Source: Litchfieldella anticariensis FP35 = DSM 16096 (GTDB lineage Bacteria; Pseudomonadota; Gammaproteobacteria; Pseudomonadales; Halomonadaceae). From it: DNA of 64,000 nucleotides. The notes beneath the pieces are model-generated. The model ran no database searches. It saw only the letters and a program-made list of their open reading frames with translations, and had not been told where the DNA came from. This document shows, in pieces, positions 25,851 to 36,116 of the stretch. The stretch is from the NCBI RefSeq assembly GCF_000409775.1, contig NZ_KE332391.1:235766-299765 (forward strand), read 5' to 3'. The first letter of the stretch is position 1. Every line of letters begins with the position of its first letter. The position numbers were made by a program, and so were the translations under genes.

Positions 25851-26763
25851 TGGCAGCAAACAGCCCCTTCGGTTTGAACGCCAGGATGATGGCCATCAGC
25901 ACGTAGATCAGCATCGAGGCCAGCGCCGCGCCGACACCAGATGCATCAGCCGGGGCCATGAACAGCTTGAACAGCGATGGCAGGAACACCCGGCCCAGCG
26001 TGTCGACGAGCCCCACTAGAATCGAACCGATCAAGGCCCCCTTGATCGAGCCGATGCCGCCGATCACGATCACCACGAAGGCCAGGATCAGCACCGGTTC
26101 ACCCATGCCCACCTGCACCGACTGCAAGGCCCCGATCATCGATCCGGCCAGCCCCGCCAACGCCGCTCCCAAGGCGAACACCAGCGTATAGAGTTTGGCG
26201 ATATCGATACCCAGTGCCCCGATCATCTCCCGGTCGCTTTCACCGGCGCGGATGCGCATGCCCAAGCGAGTGCGGGAAATCAGCAGGAACAGCGCCACCG
26301 CCACCAGCACGCCCACGGCGATGATCACCAACCGGAATACCGGGTAGCGCGACCCGCCAGGTAGGGCCACGGCCCCCGAGAGGGCCTCGGGCACGTTGAG
26401 CCACAAGGGAGAGGAGCCGAACAACCAGCGCGTACCTTCGGAGAAGATCAGGATCAAGGCGAAGGTCGCCAGCACCTGATCGAGATGCTGGCGATGATAG
26501 AGACGGCGAATTACCAACAATTCGACCACGGCACCAACCGCGGCGGCGGCCAGGATACCGGCCCCCAGGCCGACCCAGAACGAGCCGGTGGTACCGGCGG
26601 TCCAGGCGGTCACGAAAGCCCCGACCATGTAGAAGGAACCATGGGCGAGATTGATCAGGCCCATCACGCCGAACACCAGGGTCAGGCCGCTGGCCATCAG
26701 GAACAGCATGGTGCCAAGCTGCAGGCCATTGAGGAGTTGTTCGAATAGCAGGGGTAGGGTCAC
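25843..26763 (-). CDS. livH: branched-chain-type ABC transporter permease (LivH family)
   Basis: Permease partner of LivM, 306 residues with about eight hydrophobic segments. The family motifs are LASGLTLVFGVMGLINLAHGSFYMVGAF near the start, MRIRAGESDREMIGALGI (ATPase-contact loop) and FVVIVIGGIGSIKGAL. Initiation is at GTG (26761-26763) with AGGGA upstream. The 73-bp gap to the binding-protein gene holds a strong hairpin. Confidence 0.92.
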   Translation of the reverse strand: MTLPLLFEQLLNGLQLGTMLFLMASGLTLVFGVMGLINLAHGSFYMVGAFVTAWTAGTTGSFWVGLGAGILAAAAVGAVVELLVIRRLYHRQHLDQVLATFALILIFSEGTRWLFGSSPLWLNVPEALSGAVALPGGSRYPVFRLVIIAVGVLVAVALFLLISRTRLGMRIRAGESDREMIGALGIDIAKLYTLVFALGAALAGLAGSMIGALQSVQVGMGEPVLILAFVVIVIGGIGSIKGALIGSILVGLVDTLGRVFLPSLFKLFMAPADASGVGAALASMLIYVLMAIILAFKPKGLFAAND

Positions 26764-26794
26764 GTTGGCGTCCCTGAGTCAGGCAAGGAGCGAT

Positions 26795-26828
26795 CACCGT
26801 ACGGAGCGGCGCACCGGTCCGTACGGTG
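26795..26828. terminator. 11-bp stem hairpin between the binding-protein gene and livH
   Basis: CACCGTACGGA at 26795-26805 pairs perfectly with 26818-26828 around a 12-nt loop. No T-run follows on the minus strand. Such hairpins after binding-protein genes commonly stabilise the upstream mRNA and partly attenuate the permease genes; that role here is inference. Confidence 0.6.
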
Positions 26829-26836
26829 AGAACGGG

Positions 26837-27985
26837 TTACATCCGGCATTCATCCGCGAAGACGTCCTGCATGTCCTCGACGGCAACACCCACCAGCCGA
26901 TTGGTCGGCTGGCCGTTGTCGCCGGCAACCACGGTACGCACGTAGATGTCCTGGATCGGGTGGTGATTCTTGCCGAAGCGGAAGTCACCGCGTGTGGATT
27001 CGAAGTCAGCGGCGCGCAGGGCCTCGCGGAAAGCATCCGCATCATCCGGATGCGCCGTTTCCAGGGCACTGAGGATCAGGTTGGCGGTATCGAAGCCCTG
27101 CGAGGCATATAGTGTCGGAGTCCGGCCATAGGCTTCACGGAAGCTTTCGACGAAGGCCTGGTTGGTGGGGTTGTCGAGGTCGTAGGCCCACTGTGAGGTG
27201 TTCACCACGCCGATCGCCGCATCGCCTACCGCACCGAGGATGATCTCGTCGAAGGAGAACGCCGGCCCGAACATCGGCAGCTCGACACCGGAGCCATGGA
27301 ACTGCTTGGTGAAGGCGATGCCCATACCACCCGGCAGGAAGAAGAACACGCTGTCGGCATCGCTGGCACGAATCTGTGCGATTTCGGCGGCATAATCAGT
27401 CTGCCCCAGTTGGGTATAGATCTCGCCGGCCAGTTCACCGCCGTAGCGACTCTTGAAGCCCTCCAGGGCATCGGTCCCGGCCGGGTAGTTGGGCGCCAGG
27501 ATGAAGGGCTTCTTGAGACCCTGCTGCTGCATGTAGGCACCCATGGCCTCATGCAGGTTGTTGTTCTGCCAGGCGACATTGAAATAGTTCTCGTGACACA
27601 GACGTCCCGCCAGGTCCGAAGGTCCGGCATTGGGCGAGAGGTAGAACACTCCCTGACGCACCACGGAGGGCACCACCGCCATGGCCAGGTTCGACCATAC
27701 GATGCCGGTGAGGATATCGACCTCGTCACGCTGGATGAACTCGTCGGCCAGGCTCTTGGCCACATCAGGCTTGCGGGCATCGTCCTGCACTAGCAGCTCG
27801 ATGTCGTCGCGACCGGACTGCTGGAGGGCGAGCTGGAAGCCATCGCGGATATCTACGCCCAAGTGCGACCCACCTCCGGAAAGGGTGGTGATCATGCCGA
27901 TCTTGACCTCGTCGGCCTGGGCCTGGAGCGACGCCAGGCCGGTCGACATCAACAGGCCGAGGCCGATGGCAGTCAGTTTCTTCAT
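26837..27985 (-). CDS. ABC transporter periplasmic binding protein, LivK-like, probable aromatic-acid receptor
   Basis: A 382-residue type-1 periplasmic binding protein with signal peptide about 1-24 (cut after AQA). Motifs include IGMITTLSGGGSHLGVDIRDGFQLAL, DEVDILTGIVWSNLAMAVVPSV, FYLSPNAGPSDLAG, YPAGTDALEGFKSRY and the hinge ILSALETAHPDDADAFREAL. It belongs to the LivK/AmiC group that often binds aromatic acids. The gene sits directly after the CoA ligase gene, so 2-aminobenzoate is the likely ligand (context inference). Confidence 0.88.
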   Translation of the reverse strand: MKKLTAIGLGLLMSTGLASLQAQADEVKIGMITTLSGGGSHLGVDIRDGFQLALQQSGRDDIELLVQDDARKPDVAKSLADEFIQRDEVDILTGIVWSNLAMAVVPSVVRQGVFYLSPNAGPSDLAGRLCHENYFNVAWQNNNLHEAMGAYMQQQGLKKPFILAPNYPAGTDALEGFKSRYGGELAGEIYTQLGQTDYAAEIAQIRASDADSVFFFLPGGMGIAFTKQFHGSGVELPMFGPAFSFDEIILGAVGDAAIGVVNTSQWAYDLDNPTNQAFVESFREAYGRTPTLYASQGFDTANLILSALETAHPDDADAFREALRAADFESTRGDFRFGKNHHPIQDIYVRTVVAGDNGQPTNRLVGVAVEDMQDVFADECRM

Positions 27986-28041
27986 TGTTAGATCCCCTTG
28001 TGCACAGGTGTTGTTGTCACGTCATCTCGTTGTGGTTGGCA

Positions 28042-29688
28042 TCATGCCTGGCCACCGGCGGCAGCGGGATGGTACGCCTGCTTGAGGCGAAAACGCTGGA
28101 TCTTGCCGGTTGCCGTCTTGGGCAGTTCGTCGATGAAACGCACCGAGCGCGGGTACTTGTAGGGTGCCAGGGTCTGCTTGACGAAGCCCTGCAGACGCTG
28201 GGCACACGCCTCGTCACCCACCACACCCGGCGCCAGCACGACAAACGCCTCGACGATCTGGCCACGCTCGTCGTCGGGCGCACCGACCACGGCGCATTCC
28301 AGCACCTCGTCATGCGCCAGCAACGCCGCCTCCACCTCCGGGCCAGCGATGTTGTAGCCTGAGGAGACAATCATGTCATCGCTGCGCGCGGCGAAGTGAA
28401 AGTATCCCTGCTCGTCCCGAACGAAGCTGTCTCCGGTGAGGTTCCAACCATCACGCACGTACTGAGCCTGACGCTCGTCAGCCAGATAGCGGCAACCGGT
28501 GGGGCCTCGCACTGCCAGCCTGCCGACCTCACCACGAGGCACTTCTTGCATCTCCAGGTCGACGACCCGTGCCTCGTAGCCCCCCACCGGTTTGCCGGTG
28601 CATCCCGGTTTGGCATCGTCGAGCCGGTTGGAAATGAAGATATGCAGCATCTCGGTGGAGCCGATGCCGTCGAGCATGAGCTTGCCGGTTTTCTGCCTCC
28701 ACTCCTCATAGACCGGGGCTGGCAAGGTCTCGCCGGCGGAGACCGCGACACGCAGGCTCGACAGATCGGCACCTTCGTCCATTGCCTTCAACATACCACG
28801 GTAGGCCGTGGGCGCCGTAAACGAAACGGTCGCCCGGTAGGTCTCGATGATGTCGATCATGTTGGCTGGCGAGGCCTTCTCCAGCAGCGTTGCGGTGGCG
28901 CCGAAACGCAGCGGGAAAATCGCCAGCCCCCCCAATCCGAAGGTGAAGGCCAGCGGCGGCGAGCCGACGAAGATGTCGTCCGGCGTGACCTGCAGGATCT
29001 CGCGAGCATAGCTGTCGGCGATGATCAGCAGGTCGCGGTGAAAATGCATGGTGGCCTTGGGCTGGCCGGTGGTGCCGGAGGTGAATGCGAGCAGTGCGAC
29101 GTCGTCCTGGGCGGTATCCACGGCGGTGAATGTCGCCGGCTTGTGCAGGGCGGCACGGTCCAGCTCGGCGTCGTGGTTGGCGGTGCCGTCGAAGCCGATC
29201 ACCTTGGTCAGGTAGCGACTGGTCTCGGCACATGTATTCAACTCGTCGAGCAGCCGGGTATCGCACAACGCATGGCTGATTTCGGCCTTGTCGACGATTT
29301 TCGCCAGCTCGCCGGCGCGCAGCATGGGCATGGTATTGACCACCACGGCACCGGCCTTGGTGGCCGCCAACCAGCAGGCGACCATCGCCGGGTTGTTGGC
29401 CGAACGGATCAGCACCCGGTTGCCGGGTTTCACGCCATAGTCCTCGACCAGCGCATGGGCCAGTTGGTTGGTCCACTCGGCCAGTTCGCGATAGGTGCGT
29501 TGCCGGTCGTTGCCGATCAGCGCAATGCGCTCGCCGAAACCGCGTTCGACCAGCCGGTCACTGAGCTCGACGGCAGCATTGAGCTGAAGTGGGTAGTCGA
29601 ACCCTGCCAGCCTCAGTTCGGGCCATTGTTCGCGAGGCGGCAGGTTATCCCGGGTGAAGGTATCGAGATGGGCCGTTCTTCCCAACAT
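28042..29688 (-). CDS. abmG: 2-aminobenzoate-CoA ligase (benzoate-CoA ligase family)
   Basis: AMP-forming ligase of 548 residues that would activate anthranilate with ATP and CoA. The adenylation motif LLAFTSGTTGQPKATMHFH (about 198-216), the DGIGSTEMLHIF loop that lines the aryl pocket, GWNLTGDSF, and the C-terminal LPKTATGKIQRF (catalytic Lys) are all present. The GIGSTEMLHIFISN sequence is typical of benzoate/2-aminobenzoate ligases rather than acetate or fatty-acid ligases. The neighbouring fused monooxygenase/reductase fixes the pathway as the aerobic CoA-dependent anthranilate route described in Azoarcus evansii. Confidence 0.88.
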   Translation of the reverse strand: MLGRTAHLDTFTRDNLPPREQWPELRLAGFDYPLQLNAAVELSDRLVERGFGERIALIGNDRQRTYRELAEWTNQLAHALVEDYGVKPGNRVLIRSANNPAMVACWLAATKAGAVVVNTMPMLRAGELAKIVDKAEISHALCDTRLLDELNTCAETSRYLTKVIGFDGTANHDAELDRAALHKPATFTAVDTAQDDVALLAFTSGTTGQPKATMHFHRDLLIIADSYAREILQVTPDDIFVGSPPLAFTFGLGGLAIFPLRFGATATLLEKASPANMIDIIETYRATVSFTAPTAYRGMLKAMDEGADLSSLRVAVSAGETLPAPVYEEWRQKTGKLMLDGIGSTEMLHIFISNRLDDAKPGCTGKPVGGYEARVVDLEMQEVPRGEVGRLAVRGPTGCRYLADERQAQYVRDGWNLTGDSFVRDEQGYFHFAARSDDMIVSSGYNIAGPEVEAALLAHDEVLECAVVGAPDDERGQIVEAFVVLAPGVVGDEACAQRLQGFVKQTLAPYKYPRSVRFIDELPKTATGKIQRFRLKQAYHPAAAGGQA

Positions 29689-29749
29689 CGTGGGCCTCCA
29701 TCGTCAGAGACGTTGTTGTTGTCAGCGATTGAGCTGCGCCAGCATTCAT

Positions 29750-30882
<1,133 letters not shown>

Positions 30883-30883
<1 letters not shown>

Positions 30884-31692
30884 CAGTCGCCTCCAAACTC
30901 GGGTTTTTGCTTGGCCACGAACGCCCGGTAGGCGCGTTCGAAGTCCTTGGTCTGCATGCAGATCGCCTGGGCCTGAGCCTCGGCCTCCAAGGCCTGCTCC
31001 AGGCTCATCGACCACTCCTGGTTCAACTGGGTCTTGGTGATGCCGTGGGCGAAGGTCGGCCCTTCGCAGAGCCGCTGAGCGTAGGCGATGGCCTCGGTTT
31101 CGAGCTTGTCGGCCTCGAACAGGCGGTTGTAAAAGCCCCAGGCATGGCCTTCCTCGGCGCTCATGCTGCGGCCGCTGTAGAGCAAATCAGCGGCACGCCC
31201 TTGGCCGATGATGCGAGGCAGGATCGCGCAAGCTCCCATATCGCACCCGGCCAGCCCTACGCGGGTGAACAGGAAAGCGGTCTTGGCTTCGGGCGTGGCG
31301 AAGCGAATGTCGGAGGCCATGGCGATGATCGCCCCGGCACCCACGCACACCCCGTCAACGGCGGCGATCACCGGTTTCCGGCAGTTGAGCATCGCCTTGA
31401 CCAGGTCACCGGTCATGCGCGTGAAGGCCAACAGGCCCTTCATGTCCCGCTCCACCAGCGGGCCGATGATGTCGTGCACGTCGCCGCCAGAGCTGAAATT
31501 GCCGCCATTGGCGGCGAACACCACCGCCTTGACGTCGTCGGCATAGGCCAAGTCGCGGAAGGTGTCGCGCAACTCGGCATAGCTGTCGAAGGTCAGTGGA
31601 TTCTTGCGCTCGGGACGGGCGAGTTGAATGACAGCGACCTCGCCTTGCATACGCCACAGAAAATGCTTGGGGGTAAGGCTTGCCATGTTCAT
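30883..31692 (-). CDS. enoyl-CoA hydratase/isomerase family protein of the 2-aminobenzoate operon
   Basis: Crotonase-fold protein of 269 residues. Oxyanion-hole segment [19 protein letters not shown] (about 58-76) and [31 protein letters not shown] (about 115-145) are present, with Asp (GLAGCDMGA) in place of one of the two catalytic Glu of classic hydratases. This suggests a hydrolase- or ring-opening-type crotonase, as expected for an alicyclic substrate. Its ATG overlaps the MarR gene stop (ATGA) and its stop overlaps the dehydrogenase start. Confidence 0.88.
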
Positions 31693-32168
31693 CGTGCGGC
31701 TCCCGGTTCGGCAGGCAGGCGGTGCAGCAGTTCACCCATGTGGTGGGCGTCCTCCTCGGTGACACCATCGAGCAGTTCGTTGACCCAGACCTCATGGGCC
31801 TCGGCCATCTCGGCAAAAGCGGCGCGGCCAAGCTCGGTCAGGCATACGCGGGTGGCGCGGCGGTCGCCCTCGATGGCGATACGGTCGATATAGCCATCCT
31901 CCACCAGGCGGCTGACAATGCCAGTGACGTTGCCGTTGGAAACCATCAATTGGCGCGACAGCTCATTCATCTTCAGGCCCTCGGCATGTCGGTATAGCGC
32001 AGCCAGCACGTCGAAACGCGGTAGGGTCGAATCGAACTGTACGCGCAGCTTCTCGCGCAGTTCGGCCTCGACCTGTCGCGTCACGCGCAGCATGCGCAGC
32101 CACAGGCGCAGGCGTTCCTTGCTGGGGGTTTGCGGGCTCATGGCCTGGGATTTCTCCTCGACTCCCAT
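31689..32168 (-). CDS. MarR-family regulator, probable repressor of the 2-aminobenzoate genes
   Basis: Winged-helix regulator of 159 residues. [46 protein letters not shown] (about 50-95) contains the recognition helix, and [18 protein letters not shown] forms the wing. It is encoded inside the operon, coupled on both sides (TGATG with the SDR, ATGA with the hydratase). MarR proteins of this kind usually release DNA on binding the aryl-CoA intermediate. The perfect 36-bp palindrome at 35249-35284 is the obvious operator candidate. A Met at residue 10 is an alternative start. Confidence 0.88.
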   Translation of the reverse strand: MGVEEKSQAMSPQTPSKERLRLWLRMLRVTRQVEAELREKLRVQFDSTLPRFDVLAALYRHAEGLKMNELSRQLMVSNGNVTGIVSRLVEDGYIDRIAIEGDRRATRVCLTELGRAAFAEMAEAHEVWVNELLDGVTEEDAHHMGELLHRLPAEPGAAR

Positions 32169-32911
32169 CAAATCTCGCCTCCCGATATCGAAATCGCCTG
32201 GCCGGTAATGGCATCGCTGCCAGGGCCGCACAACCACAATGCGGTGGCAGTGACATCGGCGGGCTGCACCAAGCGTCCGGAAGGGTTGGTGCGAGTGAAG
32301 TGCTCTCGTACCTGCTCAGTCGTGCGACCGGTCTTGTCGACGATGGTGTCGATGCTGGCCTCGAGCAGCGGCGTCTCGGTAAAGCCGGGGCACAACGCGT
32401 TGACGGTGATGCCACGCGCCGCTGTTTCCTGGGCCAGCGCCCGGACCAGGCCGACCACGCCGTGCTTGGCTGCACAGTAGGCACCGACATAGGCGTAGCC
32501 CTTGAGTCCTGCGGTGGAGGCCACCGCCAGCAGGCGTCCACCGGGACGCAGATGTTTCAGCCCCTCACGCAGGGTGAGGTAAACCCCGGTGAGGTTGACG
32601 TCGAGCATGCGTTGCCAATGAGCGAGGTCGGTCCTTTCCAACGGTGCGCTGTCGGCGGCACCGGCATTGGCAATCACCACGTCGACCTCACCGAGCGTAT
32701 CGAACAGCGACAGCATGGCGGCCTCGTCGGTGACGTCGGCCACCTGCACATCAATATTGTCGTGCTGCCCGGCTACGCGCTCCAACGCCTCCTGGCGGCG
32801 CCCGACGATGGTCACCCGGGCGCCGGCCTCGGCGAAGCCCAGCGCCATGTCGGCGCCGATGCCGGAACCGCCACCGGTGATCAGGACGCGTTTGTCATGC
32901 AAGGTTTCCAT
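32168..32911 (-). CDS. SDR-family oxidoreductase of the 2-aminobenzoate operon
   Basis: Classical short-chain dehydrogenase of 247 residues. Cofactor motif TGGGSGIG (about 12-19), ANAGAA (about 83-88) and catalytic Ser-Tyr-Lys (VASTAGLKGYAYVGAYCAAKHG) are intact, followed by PGFTETPL. The absence of an acidic residue followed by Arg after beta-2 and the GRRQEAL sequence there suggest NADP(H) preference. It starts one base from the monooxygenase/reductase stop. A role as 3-hydroxyacyl-CoA (alicyclic) dehydrogenase is inferred from context. Confidence 0.9.
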   Translation of the reverse strand: METLHDKRVLITGGGSGIGADMALGFAEAGARVTIVGRRQEALERVAGQHDNIDVQVADVTDEAAMLSLFDTLGEVDVVIANAGAADSAPLERTDLAHWQRMLDVNLTGVYLTLREGLKHLRPGGRLLAVASTAGLKGYAYVGAYCAAKHGVVGLVRALAQETAARGITVNALCPGFTETPLLEASIDTIVDKTGRTTEQVREHFTRTNPSGRLVQPADVTATALWLCGPGSDAITGQAISISGGEI

Positions 32912-35197
32912 TCAGACGAGTCCTTCGTTGCGTTCGGCCAGTCGGTAGAGCTGATCGCGACCGGCAAGATAGGGGTTCGGCCAGCTCACGCCGCGATCGC
33001 CCAAGCGTGCCGCGGCATGCAGGGTCCAGTAGGGATCGGCTAGGTGCGGGCGCGCCAGGCACACCAGGTCGGCACGCCCGGCCATCAGGATCGAATTGAC
33101 GTGGTCGACATCGTAGATGTTGCCCACCGCGATGGTCGCCATGCCGGTCTCGTTGCGGATGCGGTCGGAGAACGGAGTCTGGAACATGCGCCCGTACACC
33201 GGCCGTGCGCGGGTCGAGGTCTGGCCGGCCGAGACGTCGCAGATGTCGACCCCGGCCGCCTTGAGATGCCGCGCGATCTCCACCGCCTCCGCCGGTGTCA
33301 CGCCTTCCTCGCCGATCCAGTCGTTGGCCGAGATACGCATCGAGATCGGCTTGTCGTCGGGCCATGCTTCGCGCACGGCGCGGAACACCTCCAGCGGATA
33401 GCGCAAGCGATTGTCGAGCGAGCCGCCGTATTCGTCGTCGCGATGATTGGTCAGCGGCGAGATGAACGACGACAGCAGGTAACCGTGGGCGGCGTGGATC
33501 TCGAGCATGTCGAAACCGGCACGATCGGCCATTCGTGCCGCGGCAACGAACTGCTCGCGGACCCGGTCCATGTCGTCGCGGTCCATGGGCTTGGGCACTT
33601 GGTTGCGCTCGGACCAGGGCACGGCGGACGCGGCCATTACCGGCCAGTTGCCGTCCGGCAGTGGTGCGTCCATCTCCTCCCAACCTAGTTGGGTCGAGCC
33701 CTTCGGCCCTGAGTGGCCAATCTGCGCACACAACTTGGCTGGCGTTTCGGTGTGCACGAAGTCGCATAGCCGCTTCCAGGCGGTCTCGTGTTCGGGGGCA
33801 TAGAAGCCGGTACAGCCTGGGGTGATACGCCCTTCGGGGCTGACGCAGGTCATCTCGATATAGACCAGCCCGGCGCCGCCCTTGGCACGTTCGGCATAGT
33901 GCACGAAGTGCCAGTCGGTGGGGCAGCCATCGACAGCCTTGTACTGCGCCATCGGCGACACCACCACGCGGTTGGCAAGCTTGAGCCCTCGCAGTTCGAA
34001 GGGCGCGAACATAGGCGCTCGCTGGCTGCCGGGGTTGCCGGCCTGCGCCTGGAACCAGTACTCGGCACTGGCCAGCCATTCGGGATCACGCAAGCGCAGG
34101 TTCTCATGGCTGATGCGCTGCGAACGCGTCAGCAGAGAATAGTTGAATTGCACCGGGTCGAGGTGCAGGTAGCGTTCGACCTGCTCGAACCATTCGGTGG
34201 AGTTGCGTGCCGCCGATTGCAGGCGCAATACCTCCAGACGCCGCTCCTCCTCGTAGCGGAAGAAGGCTTTCGCCATGCTCGGCTCGCTATGCAGGTAGTC
34301 GGCCAGGGCGATGGCACTCTCCAGCGCCAGCTTGGTGCCGGAACCGATCGAGAAATGCGCGGTGGCGGCGGCATCGCCCATTAGCACCACGTTGTCGAAG
34401 CTCCAGCGCTCGCATAGTACACGCGGGAAGTTGATCCACGCCGAGCCGCGAATGTGCCGGGCATTGCTCATCAGCGAATGACCGCCGAGGTGTCGGGAGA
34501 AGATCCGTTCGCAGACGGCGATCGACTCCTGCTGGCTCATCTCGCCGAAGCCGAACTTGCGCCAGGTTTCCTCGCTGCACTCGACGATGAAGGTCGCGGT
34601 ATCGGCGTCGAACTGATAGGCGTGCGCCCATACCCAGCCGTGTTCGGTATGCTCGAAGATGAAGGTAAAGGCGTCGTTGAAGGTCTGGTGAGTGCCGAGC
34701 CATACGAACTTGCAGGCACGTGTGTCGATATCGGGCTTGAAGTGTTCCCGATAGCGTTCGCGAGTCTTTGAATTGATCCCATCGGCAGCGATCACCAGGT
34801 CGAACTCGCGACGGTAGGCGTCGATATCGTCTTCCTCGATGGGTGTCTCGAAGCGCAGCTCCACGCCCAGTTCGCGGGCCCGCTGCTGCAGCAGGATCAG
34901 CAATTGCCGGCGCCCAATGCCACAAAAACCGTGGCCGGTGGAAACCGTCTTCACCCCCTGGTGGATCACCGCGATGTCGTCCCAGTAGGCGAAGTGCTCG
35001 CGGATGCGCTCGGCGCTGACGGCATCGTTGCGGGCCAGGTTGTCGAGCGTCTCATCGGAAAGCACCACGCCCCAACCGAAGGTGTCGTCCGGACGATTGC
35101 GCTCGACCACCACGATATCATGAGACGGATCACGCCGCTTCATGCTGATGGCGAAGTAGAGGCCGGCGGGGCCACCGCCGAGGCAGGCTATTCTCAT
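32912..35197 (-). CDS. abmA: 2-aminobenzoyl-CoA monooxygenase/reductase (fused flavin hydroxylase and Old Yellow Enzyme)
   Basis: Key enzyme of the pathway: it hydroxylates 2-aminobenzoyl-CoA at C5 and reduces the ring, removing aromaticity. The protein has 761 residues and two flavin domains. Residues 1-390 form a p-hydroxybenzoate-hydroxylase-type domain with GGGPAG (7-12), [12 protein letters not shown], and [22 protein letters not shown] for FAD. From about 395 on, an Old Yellow Enzyme/NADH:flavin oxidoreductase domain shows [42 protein letters not shown] and the C-terminal [12 protein letters not shown]. The fusion is known from Azoarcus evansii ACMR; related salicylyl-CoA 5-hydroxylase fusions share the architecture. 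The linked ligase favours anthranilate. Confidence 0.9.
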   Translation of the reverse strand: MRIACLGGGPAGLYFAISMKRRDPSHDIVVVERNRPDDTFGWGVVLSDETLDNLARNDAVSAERIREHFAYWDDIAVIHQGVKTVSTGHGFCGIGRRQLLILLQQRARELGVELRFETPIEEDDIDAYRREFDLVIAADGINSKTRERYREHFKPDIDTRACKFVWLGTHQTFNDAFTFIFEHTEHGWVWAHAYQFDADTATFIVECSEETWRKFGFGEMSQQESIAVCERIFSRHLGGHSLMSNARHIRGSAWINFPRVLCERWSFDNVVLMGDAAATAHFSIGSGTKLALESAIALADYLHSEPSMAKAFFRYEEERRLEVLRLQSAARNSTEWFEQVERYLHLDPVQFNYSLLTRSQRISHENLRLRDPEWLASAEYWFQAQAGNPGSQRAPMFAPFELRGLKLANRVVVSPMAQYKAVDGCPTDWHFVHYAERAKGGAGLVYIEMTCVSPEGRITPGCTGFYAPEHETAWKRLCDFVHTETPAKLCAQIGHSGPKGSTQLGWEEMDAPLPDGNWPVMAASAVPWSERNQVPKPMDRDDMDRVREQFVAAARMADRAGFDMLEIHAAHGYLLSSFISPLTNHRDDEYGGSLDNRLRYPLEVFRAVREAWPDDKPISMRISANDWIGEEGVTPAEAVEIARHLKAAGVDICDVSAGQTSTRARPVYGRMFQTPFSDRIRNETGMATIAVGNIYDVDHVNSILMAGRADLVCLARPHLADPYWTLHAAARLGDRGVSWPNPYLAGRDQLYRLAERNEGLV

Positions 35198-35248
35198 CGG
35201 ACACCACTCGCTCGTTGTTCTTGAATTTCACGTTAGGCCGACTCAGCA

Positions 35249-35284
35249 AATACTTCAAGCTTAAAATTTTAAGCTTGAAGTATT
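35249..35284. promoter_or_regulatory. perfect 36-bp palindrome in the divergent promoter region
   Basis: AATACTTCAAGCTTAAAA is followed directly by its exact reverse complement. It lies in the 148-bp gap between the monooxygenase operon and the rightward hydratase/dehydrogenase pair. The AT-rich, spacerless symmetry fits a MarR-type operator controlling both directions. It could alternatively form a cruciform or RNA hairpin. Confidence 0.8.
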
Positions 35285-35345
35285 CAACATCGGGCAATAC
35301 GCTCAAGGCATAGCCTTCTCCAATCAACCGCCGCCGAGGTGCTCC

Positions 35346-36116
35346 ATGACCGATCTCCTCGAGACCCGACACGATGCTGGGGTGGTACGACTCACCCTCA
35401 ACCGGCCCAAGGTACGCAACGCCCTCAACACCGAATTGCTGGGAGCGCTGGCCGGAGTTCTCGACCGAGCGGCGCAAGACGAGACGGTACGCTGCGTGGT
35501 GATCCACGGCGCGGATGACCACTTCGCCGCGGGAGCCGACATCGATGAGTTGGCCGAGCGATCTGCCAGCGACGGTCCCGGCGACCCACGCTTGGGTTAC
35601 TGGCAACGTATACAGCGCTTTCCCAAGCCCTTGATCGCTGCCGTGGAGGGCTACTGCCTGGGCGGCGGCTGCGAGCTGGCGCTATGCGCCGATCTGCTGG
35701 TGGTCGCCGACGATGCCCAACTGGGGCAACCGGAGATCCGCCTGGGATTGATTCCCGGCGCCGGCGGTCTGCAGCGCCTGGCCATTACCCTGGGCAAGAC
35801 GCGTACCATGCACTTGGTATTCACCGGCGAGCGCATCAGTGGCGGCCAGGCCTACGACTGGGGACTGGCCTCGCAATGTTGTGGTCATGGCGAGGCCCTA
35901 GCCACGGCAATTGCCACCGCGGAACGGCTTGCCGAGGGTCCGCCGCTTGCCCAGCGCCTTGCCAAGCAGGCGGTGCTGGCGGCCACGGAGACCCCGCAGC
36001 AGGCCGCCTTCGAACTGGGGCGACGCTCCTTCGAGTTACTGCTCTCCACCGACGACAAGGCGGAAGGTATCGCCGCCTTCCGCGACAAGCGCCCACCCTC
36101 CTTCAGCGGAAAATGA
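35346..36116 (+). CDS. enoyl-CoA hydratase (crotonase family)
   Basis: Hydratase of 256 residues. The oxyanion segment HGADDHFAAGADIDELAE (about 54-71), AAVEGYCLGGGCELALCADLL (about 98-118) with the first catalytic-region Glu, and QPEIRLGLIPGAGGLQRLA with the second Glu are all as in PaaF/FadB-type hydratases. It is the first gene of the rightward unit divergent from the monooxygenase operon, and its stop overlaps the next ATG. It probably completes the beta-oxidation of the ring-cleavage product. Confidence 0.92.
   Translation: MTDLLETRHDAGVVRLTLNRPKVRNALNTELLGALAGVLDRAAQDETVRCVVIHGADDHFAAGADIDELAERSASDGPGDPRLGYWQRIQRFPKPLIAAVEGYCLGGGCELALCADLLVVADDAQLGQPEIRLGLIPGAGGLQRLAITLGKTRTMHLVFTGERISGGQAYDWGLASQCCGHGEALATAIATAERLAEGPPLAQRLAKQAVLAATETPQQAAFELGRRSFELLLSTDDKAEGIAAFRDKRPPSFSGK

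Noticed and set aside
35684-36112. Extension of the hydroxyacyl-CoA dehydrogenase frame to the left
   Set aside because: It lies within the enoyl-CoA hydratase gene in another frame. The family's Rossmann start matches the ATG at 36113.
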